Shown: positions 46,358-58,200 of the stretch, piece after piece
Numbering within the stretch: the stretch's first letter is position 1
Layout: each line of letters starts with the position of its first letter
Origin: Telmatactis stephensoni
Lineage: Eukaryota; Cnidaria; Anthozoa; Actiniaria; Isophelliidae
Length of the DNA stretch: 64,000 bases
Reading direction: 5' to 3'
Assembly (NCBI GenBank): GCA_029948255.1
Contig: JALIZF010001939.1
Location: forward strand, 849,001 to 913,000
Notes under the pieces: generated by a model
What the model was told of the DNA's origin: nothing
Seen by the model: the letters and a program-made list of their open reading frames with translations, nothing else
The model's database searches: none
Made by a program: the position numbers and the translations under genes

Positions 46358-49030
46358 ATCTAATATAATAGAGAAAAGAATCAAGAAAATCAGTAATAGT
46401 TATGACTTTCCTTTTATTAGTTTTATGACATAAATTTCGTTTTGTGATGCTTGTTTTAGATGTGCCGCTCAGCATTAAGGCGGCCTTCGACACCAGCAAA
46501 CTTTCTATGACAAACTTTCTTTGACCAATAACATTTGCTCTTGTGGATTAGCCTGCGTAGCGGCGCGAGGGGAGAGAGGGAGGGGAGGGGAGGAAGGGGC
46601 TTAAATATAACAAATGTATTTGTATTTGAAATCTGTTCGTGTACTGATAAATAGGGAAAGTCATTTGCCACAGAAAATTGATATGATTTCATTCGCAAAG
46701 TTCTGAATTTATGATGTCTTAACAGCAATCATGCACGAATAAACATCGCGTATCGGTATATTTTGACCTTGCGGAAGTAAATTCCTCCGTCGCTCTTCGC
46801 TTGAATATTTGTTTTGCGTGACTGATCCAATAAACTGATCGATTTGGTTTGCAAGCATGTATTTTCCATTGAATTCTCTTGAGAATCTGCAGGTCTTTGT
46901 AAAGTTGTGTCTTCTCACAAGGAATTTTAGTATTTTTCAAAAGGATAAATAGGAGAAAACGTTACTAGGTCAGACGAATCGGTCCATAATATTTTGTCTA
47001 TTATTGAATACTTGTCTAGAACAAGTCTGACGTCATTGCATACAGCACCTTAAAAAATTAAAGCAAGGATTCATTATATTTTTAATTGATCTGGTTGACT
47101 CTTGTAACATTTGCTTTAACATAGCTCTCAAACAAATGGTATGTTTACCGACTAAATGTATTTTACAGTAGGCAGAATTAAACAAAGCGTTCCAACGGAG
47201 TGGCCTATATTTATATACCTACTGATTTGCCCCGACGAGTTTGGAGAACTGATCGCAGTTTCTAGAAGTAATCCAGATAACTATTGAATTAAGATCTCTA
47301 TGATTAACAGGAAAACACGAACGGGTTCATAAAACTATCGATAACAAACATTTATCAGAGAAAATTATAGTAATCGAAGTACACTTAGTAGGGATATGTC
47401 GTTACGTTAGAGTCAGCCTATTATTCACCTTGCCCCTAGAAGATGGTCTTCATAATATTGACCGCGAGTATAAATATATTCGTTTTCTTGAGGACTCTCA
47501 TAAAATCAATCAACTTTCACAATCTTCTTCGTGCAATTATTAGTCTTGACGACAATCTTACAAAACTACTGTATTGCGTTGTTCTGACCTTTCTGACCAA
47601 GGGCACTTGGACAAATGTATTCATTGGTGGTTTTCCGAGACGTTAGACTTCGTTATTATGACTCAATAAATTGTTACTTACCTGTTCCTTAAATGTTTTT
47701 GCTTGATTTGCTTATTCTTTCATCGATTACTTGTAACCAACGGTCTATTGCACGTAACAAAATACTAGTTCGGTGGATCGTCAGTTAGTTCGCTAGCTTT
47801 CGTTGGGTACAAATCTGTCATCTTAGAGTAAACAAATTGCCACCGTACTTAGTAACCGACGCGTACCGGTTACGGGTCATACGCAAGTAGTTTCAGTTCT
47901 TACGTACGTCATGTGGCTTTCTATTAGAAGATGGGAAAACATCTAAGACGGAAAATCCTTTGCTCGTCTACTGTGAATTTAAGGCCATTTCTTCTTCTTC
48001 TCAGACGATTTTTCCGGCCGTCCCACTTTAACGTCTGTTTCGACGAGGAAATATAGATGGAAACTCGTCCGTCACCGCATTCATATCAGATGAGTTTTCC
48101 GCTTAAGACGAGAGTTTTCCTTCCAAGACGAGTTCCCCGTCTAATATGAACTCAGCTAAGGTTGCTGTCTCGTCTGGAAATTTCGGGATGAAAATTCATG
48201 GTGGTAGTTTTGTCCCAGCCAAACGCAGATAATAGTTGCTAATAGTTAATGTTTTATTGTTTTGGTAAAAACACTCTGTTAAGTGAAACAACACATGTTG
48301 TGATTTTCTCCCTATAGCAACTTGTTATTGGTTGCAACTAAAGGTTGTCATTTTTACATTTGTTTATTTTATAACATAAAATTACAAAAGCTGTGTATAC
48401 TTGAGTCATGACTTTTGCCGCTTTTAAAATATCTGGCTTTTCCCCCTTTGTTTAGTGTATTATTTCAAGGTGTAGTTCTCTCTAATTCCCTTTGTTAAAA
48501 CTATTAGGAAAGTATACTATCAACGAAGCGTAAACCAACGTAAGGTTGCTCCAAAGAATTGATAGCTCAGAAACGCAGCATAAAACTCACCTATCTATTC
48601 TGAGATACACCGCTATCTATTCTGAAATGCACCCGTTTAAGTCTTCAGCCGCGTTTTTTGTATTGATTTTACTATTGTACCTATAATTTCAGTCCGCGAA
48701 AATCTTCCTCCTTCTCAACTGCTCTCTATTTTCAGTCGATGTTAAAAAAAACTAAAATTCTTGACGACTTGACGACCATAATTTAAGTCCATTGTTGTAC
48801 GTCAACTGTATGTTGTCCAGATACTCTAAAGGCACGCACACTCACCATGCACCTTTTTCTGCAATTTTGCGCGCAACACAGTTACACCCTATGTCTAACA
48901 CTGCAATGCTGGGCGCAACGTTACAAAAAGAGTTGGAGAAGAAGAACTCCATCTTAAACCTGCAAATGTGTTGCGCGCAAACTTGCAGAAAACGTTGCAA
49001 TAAAAGATGCATTGTAGGTCTGCTCCTTTA
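46358..49030 (-). promoter_or_regulatory. 5' flank of receptor D and D-E spacer
   Basis: 46358-47830 is the shared receptor upstream region, with the GGGGA tract at 46568-46599. 47830-48510 repeats the C-D spacer segment. 48510-49030 matches the 3' flank of the other copies and belongs to receptor E. No gene recognised. Confidence 0.5.
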
Positions 49031-50497
49031 GGGACGGACCATTTGATATTTGTAGGGGGGGTGGGTCAATTTTCAGTTCGCTCGAATTTTTTTTCCGCCC
49101 TCCAGTGTTGCACGATATTTTTTTGCTGTGCCAAGCACTTGCACGATATTTTTTTCATTCATTTTTGATAGTTTATATATACAGAACGATTGTCTAATTT
49201 TTAATTTATAGTCTATATACATAATGTACAACGCATAGTTGTGCATTTACTACTATAAACGTGGCATAGTGTGGCATAGTTAGTATATATCTATATATCT
49301 CAACGAAAACAGACTAAAGTTTCATTTGCAAGTTGGTTAACGGAACTCAAGGTATATCGTCTTCCGAAGTATGTAAAACAGTCTCCGTACTGATTGAATC
49401 CGTATATTGAGCACGGGAATCGAAATGGAATATGTTCCATGGGAGTACTGATCGGCAACCAAAAAGTTCAAAGCTTGGTTTTTTGACAGCACTTTAGGGA
49501 GGTTTTTTACGTTTGACGTAAGCAACCACCCACCCTGAGAAAAGTATGTTATATATACTAGTGAAAGTGTTGTAAAGGCAGAATATGATAGTATCCATCT
49601 AGTTGCGAGCGCGGAGCGCGAGCCACTCATCAAAAATTGAGCTACAGGTGATCACAACAACTCATTCCAGCACTTTCCCATAGATGCTGGATGCTTTTGT
49701 AATGCTGCACATGAGCAATACTCGAGAAAGACTAACCTGTTAAGATAATTTGTCCTGCATTGTTGTTTATTTATGTTTAAAATGCGAGCGCGTAGCGCGA
49801 GCCGCTCTGTAAAAATTAAAATATAGATAATTACAGAGACCACTTTCCTGTGGACATGGGATGCTCTTGCAGTGCATATTAGCATTAGTAAAGAAAGACT
49901 AAAGTAACAAGATGAATTAGCCTATGGTGCTATTCATTTCTGCCTATGCGAGCGCGAAGCGCGAGCCACTTGGTAAAAATCCAGTCGTGTAGATGTCTGT
50001 GTAGTCACTCATATCAAGCTTTTTCTATTGTTCTGGTTGCGCGAAAGAACAAAAGAAATTGCCATATTAGGGCATTTTTCTATTGTTGCGCAACCAAAAG
50101 CTTGATATGCTACTTCCAAATGAATATCCTGTGCCTTTACAATTTTCTTAAGGATTAAATAATTGATCCTTCCACAAAGATTTGTGCTACTTGCTATCCC
50201 CAGACTATATGTTAGTTATGGCGAGCGCGAAGCGCGAGCCGCTTGGCAGAAATTGTGCATTGCAAAGGAGTTGAATGTCGGTTTCTCATAACAGTTCACT
50301 TCCAACAATATATTTTGATTCCAAGTAATTTGAAGCCGAGTCTTCAAGCACATCACTGACTTCCATGCTTGCTCGATATTTTTTTTAATGGCAGATGAGC
50401 TTGCACGATATTTTTTTTAAGGTTCGAGAGCTTGCTCGATATTTTTTGGGGGATTTAACCCCCCCCCCCCCCCTACAAATATCAAATGGTCCGTCCC
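49031..50497. mobile_element. 1467-base TTA-TSD (PIF/Harbinger-like) non-autonomous element
   Basis: TIRs of about 30 bases begin GGGACGGACCATTTGATATT at both ends and run into G/C homopolymers. The element is flanked by a TTA duplication (49028-49030 and 50498-50500), and the empty site (CTCCTTTAGTGATCG) is visible beside B, C and D. No transposase ORF. Inside are four copies of GCGAGCGCGAAGCGCGAGCC or a one-base variant (49605, 49785, 49948, 50221), spaced 160-275 bases apart. Repeated TGCACGATATTTTTTT motifs lie near both ends. It sits between the E stop codon and the rest of its 3' flank, so it may lie in the 3' UTR of E. Confidence 0.8.
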
Positions 50498-50551
50498 TTA
50501 GTGATCGACATTGCTCTATAATATTTACACTTTGCTCTGCTTCCATTACAA

Positions 50552-52210
50552 TTAGACAACATATAGATTATTGTCTCTGTCTTTCATCTCTGTGGTGATA
50601 TTATCTAATGGGATGGCATTTTTATCGAATATGACTGGTTCATCTTCGTTGTCTAACAGAGTTTCTTCGTCCTTGATCATAACCTCGTCGTAACCTTGAT
50701 TATCTTTGATAACCACTTCTTCGTATCCCTTATCTTTAATAACCACTTCGTCGTATGCCTAAAGCATTAAGAAACACAAGATAAACGAATACAAGAACGT
50801 TTGGGGTAGGGGTGGGGAAGAAAATAAATGTAAAGAGGGGCAGGGACAGAAAAGGGGAAGGCAAGATACCATGATACTAAGAGAGCGAAACTCAGTATTG
50901 ATGTCTCTGCGATGTTCGTGGTGACTAAGGCTATTTTTAGTAACTTCGCCATCGTGCGCGCAAGGCCCTCAACCAATTTGCTTTTTGGCGTGCGCGCGGA
51001 AGGGACCGTTTGAATTCTACTAAAAAGTTACTAAAAATAGCCTTAGGCGCCACGAACATCGCACAAACATCAATACTGAGTTTCGCTCTCTTAGTATTAT
51101 GGTCTCTTGGGGAAGGAAGGAACCGAGGAAGAAAAAGCGGCAACAAATGAACATAAATGTGGTAGCAGCATAGTGCGCCATTCACATGCAAGCCTTCAAC
51201 CCGGCCGGCCACGTTGAGCCTTATCCTAGCTGAACAATTCTTTCAACCTATTACAATATATATTGCAAGGACAACATTTTTGAAAGGGACTGCATGTAAA
51301 TGATCAGCCATCATTATTATTTTTACAATTAAGACCTTATAATAGAATTTACTCGGGCTACGAGGAAACCCGAGTGACAAAGCTTGCTGCAAAGACCGTC
51401 TGGGTAATGTGGCACACAGATCTAGATTCGGTCTACCATGCACAAGTAGCTAGCACGAGTAAAGAACAAACAACTTACGGCAACAAGAGATAGAAGTCCA
51501 CCAACTTCATAGACCAGATCATAGAATCTTGGTCTTTGCTTGGGATTTGGATTCCAGCATTTCCTCATTATCAGGTACCTAGTGAAACATACAAAAATGC
51601 ATTAAGCACATTTATCGTCAAGTAATTTGATATTCAAAATAGCCCTTACAAGTCACGTGATGTATCACGTGGTTTCTCCAGTCTGTAGCCTTCTTTCAGC
51701 TTCTCTAGGATTTCCAAACCAGATAATCCTCCATATGGAACAATACCTATTGTCGAGAATATTAAAAAGAGATGAAGAATTAAATCCATGAACTAATATC
51801 AATAGACCATGACCAAGAGACTGTCAGGCCTGTCACGTGATGTCATTTCAACTTGGGGGCTGTTTGTAGAACTGCTTTTTGACTGCTTTTCTCGCTACTT
51901 GAATATTTACAATTCACTACCAAATCTTTCCTTACCTCCAGATTCGATCTCCCACAACAGAACACCGTACGACCATCTACCACCATATAAAAATGAAAGA
52001 CATTAATTTTCGTATTAGCGTAGGACAACAAAGAAATCTTCAATTCTATGAGTGTGTGTCAGAGTTATGAGCAAATAAAAACTTACACATCAGTCTCAGA
52101 GGTGTAGGTATAGTCTTGTAAAGATTCTATAGCCATCCATCGCACAGGAAGAATTCCCTGGAACAATTAGATACATGTTCAGTTTGATAAAAGATTCTTT
52201 ATTTGTACCA

Positions 52211-52246
<36 letters not shown>

Positions 52247-55200
52247 CGACCGCGCGCTTTTCAGTGCAAATAAAGACTAAACCGAGTGCAAATATGCGAG
52301 CGTATTACACGGTTTTGAAAGCTGTATTAAACGGTTTAGTGCGCGCAAAGGTAAGGTTTGTTTTGTTTTTCCTTGAAGTTGGTCGTAAAATAAACAATTT
52401 TTCTACACGAAAAGTTGTGTAATACGGGTGAGCATTTTTACTCGTCATTTTATTATTTTGACGAGCCGTTCGTAAAACTGAAATGACTCGTAAAAATGCA
52501 CAGGCGTATTACACAACTTTTTGTGTAATAACCTCTTTGTATACTATTATATAATTGTTATTATATAGTTGTATAGTTGTTGATTAGTTTGATAAGGACG
52601 ACGGACGTACGACGCCGAAGAAAATGTGTTCGAAGTGAATGCCACCTACCCCTGCGGTGTTTTCGTACATTCCAACCTCATACACATCACGTGATAGACC
52701 AAAGTCAGAAACCATGGCAACCATTTTTTCACCCAATAAGATGTTACGAGCTGCCAAGTCACGGTGGACGTACTGGTGACAAAAAGTAATAAGGCGCAAG
52801 TATTTTAATCGAAATCTAGTCAATAAAAAAAGTGAATTTTAGATCTAGCTCTTGTTTACCCTGTGTCTCTCCAGATGTGCCATCCCTCGAGCAATCTCAT
52901 AGGCAAACTTCAGTCTCTCTTTTTCTGGGATCCCTTTGGGCTGGGGTTCCTGTCCAGTGTTTTCATACTCAGGTACTGGACGATTTTCTTTGATGTGATC
53001 GAGAAGACAACCATTTGGAGCAAATTTCACCACCAACAATGGAGGACCTTAAAATATAATATCTAAAGGTTAGTAACACTGGAACATTCGGGTTCTTTCA
53101 CTCTTTCACTTTCTCTTTAAAGGGGACATCAAATGTTTGTTTTATAGAGGTTAAATTTACAAGGAAATGTATAGAGATTCCAGCTATCGGGACATAGAGA
53201 CCTGACCGTTATAGAGAAGTATCCGTATTATAAAGGTGTATCTGAGGGGAGGTAATAACAACTCACCATTAACAGTACAAGCTCCAATCAGACTGACAAT
53301 GTTGGGATGATCACCAATTTTAGACATGATGTTGATTTCGTTGCACAAGTCACGGAGTTCTGTCTGTCCTGGGCTGTCTGAAGCGAAACAAAATCAAATA
53401 CGAAACTTTGATATGCAAAGTTATTGAATGAATATAATTTTTTTTAATTGATTATTTCAGTTAACGTCATAATGGCTTTTCCATGTTATGTATATTTGTA
53501 CAATATTCAGCTGGATGGTTCTTTGTTCGATAATATCCATTATATAATAAATGGTATATTATATGCACTCTGAATCGTATGTGATTACAATACACACACA
53601 TAGATGACGTCATTGAATCTCATGCGCGCTCTGATTGGTTGAAATGTTTCGATGAAATTAGATTGCATTTATTTCCGTGGGTCTGTACTTTTAAAATTAG
53701 ATGCACAGAAGACGTCAAATTGTGGTGAGAACAATGTCACACTACTCGACTTCGTCTTGTGGGGTACGTTTTTGTTCACACACTATTTTCGTGTCATCTG
53801 TGCGTCTATTAGAGTACAGAACCAAGGAAAAAATGGAATCTATTTGCTAATTATATATAGATAAACATACCTTTCAACATTTTGACTGCGCAATACATCG
53901 CGGTTTTTTCCTTTCCTCCTTCATCTTTCTTTAAAAATCCTCTTTTTACAACACCAAACTGTCCTGACCCTAACACGTGCTCTAGTGTCAAATCACCTCG
54001 TGGTATTTCCCACCATTTCTTAATAACGTCGATCCTCAGAAGGTCGAACCAGTCTACAGCTGACTCGTATGGATTCTCACTTAACTGAGTAAAAATTGGG
54101 GTAAACGTTCGAAGAGTTAGAACCGTTTGCATACGTGCCCTGGCAGACTAAAGTCTTGACTTGGAACTGGTCGATAAATTATCAAAAATCCAACTCAATT
54201 TTCAGGTAAAGAGTTTTCAGTACACTGGACATGGACACTTTGTTGGCTTAACAGCCTAGCCTAACACCCAATTCCAGTCGAGACATTTGTCTGGCAAGGG
54301 CGCTAATCTATGTACATGGTTGCTAAAAAGTAATTTCGTAATTGAAGTCGTAATAAACCTTACCCTCTGAATTCTTGCTTTCAATTCTAGTTCTTCTTCG
54401 TGTTTTTTGTGCCACCATCTCCAGAACAAAATCCCCACTCCAATCAAAATAACAGCCATGACAACAATAGGTGTTACTATGGCAGCGATCGGTAAATGGG
54501 CCTGGGTACGAGCTGCAGATAAATGGAATGAAAAAAATGTAGGCACTTACGTCATTCTCAACAGCTTCACATCATTTACTTTATAACTAAGCTTAACGAA
54601 GATTTCTTTATATTCATTATAAAAGACTCATTTTTACTGACCTTTAGTTTGGACAACCATAGCTTCACTGGGTTGTGATCCATAAGCGTTGATGGATGCA
54701 ACACGCATCAGATACTTAGTATTCGCGTCTAAATTCTCCACAACACTTTGCCTTTTGTCTGAACTCACAGTAACAGCATCATAGTACGACATTTTAGTTC
54801 CAAACTTCTTGTACTGAACAGTGTAGTTTGTAATTCTGAATGGTTCGTTGTAAGCAGGAGCAGACCAACCAACGGTCACAGATGTCATAGTAACATCACT
54901 TTGACTTAAGTTTACAGGAGGTGGAGGTGAATCTGCAAGAATACACATACTTTTAAAATCACTTGTCATCTTGAATTCACTAAGAGCACATTTTGATTTA
55001 CCTTTTACTAGCAAAGAAGAGAAACGCAAAGATTTGGGTTCCACTGCATTTGCTTTCGATTCTTTGAGGATTCGTCCAGTTATATCTTGAGTTGCTGACC
55101 AGGTGGTTGAATTTAACAACTCGGCGGTGATGTCCAATTCAACGCCTACGCTTCCTTTGCTACAACATTCAGACAAAGATAATGCAACACAACACTGAGC

Positions 55201-58200
55201 AAGACTCGTCGAAACATTATTCCCTCTTAAAATATCATGAATTTGCAATGCAATGATGCATGGCTGTTGAAGTGATGATTATGATGGTGGTAATACATGG
55301 ATGTTGGTGGAGATGATTGTGATGGTGGTAATGCATGGATGTTGGTGGAGATGATTGTGTTGGTAGTAATGCATGGATGTTGATGGAGATGATTGTGTTG
55401 GTGGTAATGTATGGATGTTGGTGGAGATGATTGTGTTGGTGATAATACATGGATGTTGGTGAAGGTGATTGTGTTGGTGGTAATACATGGATGTTGGTGA
55501 AGGTGATTGTGTTGGTGGTAATGTATGGATGTTGGTGGAGATGATTGTGTTGGTGATAATACATGGATGGTGGAGATGATCGTGTTGGTGGTAATACATG
55601 GATGTTGGTGAAGGTGATTGTGTTGGTGGTAATGCATGGATGTTGGTGGAGATGATTAAGTTGGTGGTAATACAAGGATGTTGGTGGAGATGATTGTGTT
55701 GGTGGTAATGCATGGATGTTGGTGGAGATGATTGTGTTGGTGGTTATGTGTGTTGAAGGAGATGATTTTCACTTGTTCGTAGTATTGCATGGGTGTTAAT
55801 TGGTTTGGATATGATGACCCATTGTATTGATGAGATATCGATGCTTGTTGTAATGAGACTGCAGACCATTTGAAGTACATACATTTTTGTTTGCAGGAGT
55901 CGTGCATAATTTTACTTACAAAAATCTAATGATTTTCATTTTGAAAATCTTGTAGCCATCTACAGCCGTGTTTCTGAATAGTTTGCTGAGCTGTAAACAT
56001 TAATAAAATAACTCTTAATTAATAATGCGTCTACTGCTTGAACTTATCTGGTAGCGACATTCTTGTGATCAGACTGTGTTGTAACCAACGTCAACAAGCA
56101 AAGAACAACAAATTTGTATAAATCAGAACAACCTTTTACCTTTGATTTGATATCTGATTCCAAAGTCTTGTACTTTGTAGTATTTCTTTCATATAAAGAA
56201 GAATCAAATATCTTGTTTTCGAGAATCATGATAAGCGTCACTGCAACAAAATCTTAAACCAAGAGATAACAAATGTCAAACCAAGGTGTGTGATAGACAG
56301 AGCTTTTAACGTGTGTCTTACTTTGTGGCATTGTCTGTACATACACAGAAGGACTCCAAGGACCATCTCCATACTCGTTAAATTCCAACACTGATAGGCT
56401 ATAGTTAGTTAATGGCTGCAAGTTTTTCATCTCATAATATTTGGTGTCTGGACTTGTTGTGTTGATCATTGGATCTCCACCATCCACTGTGCTGATTCGG
56501 ATTCGAAATCCACGAGGAATGCCGTGGACAAACGGGAGTGGAACGGGTCGCCATTCGATGGAAATTTTGTAAGGACCAGTGGAAAATGCTTGCACTATCT
56601 CGGGAGATCGAGTAGGGGCTGCAAGAAAAATACGAATAAGTTCTTCATCTTGTTTAATTACAGGATATTCTTGAAATTGCTGGTGCTAATTTGAAACATT
56701 TGTCGTGAAGTCCACAGATAAAAAGTGACGTTTCGGCATCCCTTCACAAGACGTGCGTCGCTTATTCGAAATAATCTAAATAATTGGCCTGGGCTATATT
56801 GCCCTGGCCTTAGCCTTTAATGCATATGTGTCAAGACTAAAGAAAGGCAGTATTTCACATTTCTAAGATAACAGCGATCAAATTGTCAAACAGGCCTCAA
56901 TGGGGTTGTTCAGTCAGAGACCCTCTCTCGAGACTTCCCAGAAGCGTCATTAGGTCTTCTTGGGCAATGGATCACGAATATCATCGCCAGTCCCAGACCT
57001 TCCCATCCTGTGCTAATCACCATAACATAACCATAACATAACCTCAAATTCTATTAACTCTACCTGGATCAGGACATTTCTTAACATTACAGTACTCCCA
57101 TCTTGTACTGGTACTAGTTGTATAACACCATGGACCATTGGGTGCTTGGCCCCCAGGATTTCGGCACCAGTTAGAAGCATTATTGAGTTCTGGATATTCA
57201 GCCAATGGATGATTGTGACGATGAGGACACTGAGATGACCAGGACTGGCACACGTGGCCTGAACGAGTGGCGCTGACGTTGCCACGGTAACCAAGACCGT
57301 TTCCATAGTAACAATCTAAAATTATTTCAAAAATATATTGTAATCTATTTTGGAAGATGGATCTGCGGTTCGATTTTTCCAAGTTAATTTTCAATCGATG
57401 AACGTTCTTATATCTTACTGTATTTCATCAACAAACATTGCAAGTTTTATTGTCAGATCAAAACTAAATACCTTCAAATTCGTCATGGAGTTTATCTGTT
57501 TCAGCTGAGGAAATAAATAAAAAATATGTAAGAAATATATTCCAAGCTTTGCACTTAATTGATGTGTCTACCAAATGAGTCATCAAAATCAAAATCTGAC
57601 AACAATATATATCTTATTGTTTACTTTATACTAAAATGTACGTATAACTCGCGTTCCAAACCAAAATGTGTTTTCTATTTTCAAATGACGTAAGCAGTGT
57701 TGTAGTGTCCTTAATGAAGACGTTGAAAGACGAGTAACATCTCTATGATTTTTACTGTTTCAAAACAACATCAATACTTGTTATCCCTTCGACTCAAACA
57801 GCTTTTTAGATATAAAAATGTTTTAAAAATGGAAAAACGCACTTCAGTTTGGAACGCGTTATAAGCGTTAATTCTAAATAATTAATACATCTTATAAACA
57901 TGGAGAACCTTTGCCTTCTTCCCTCTTTCCCCTCTCTACCCCCCTCTGCCTTCTTCCCTCTTTCCCCTCCCTCCCCCCTCCCCCTCATCTCTACCCTGTA
58001 AGTGACGTCATAAAAATAAAATAATCCATTATCTTACTGTTTAGTCCCTTTGGGTAGTAGCACTCTGGGCTGTCTCCACCATTCCTATACTTAAAGTCTG
58101 TACATTTGATCACCCACTTGATTGGATATCCAGATTGACCTTGCTGCTCATTCAATGCTTTTGCTATCTCCAGCTCTTTCTTGCACACCGTAGTAGCCCA

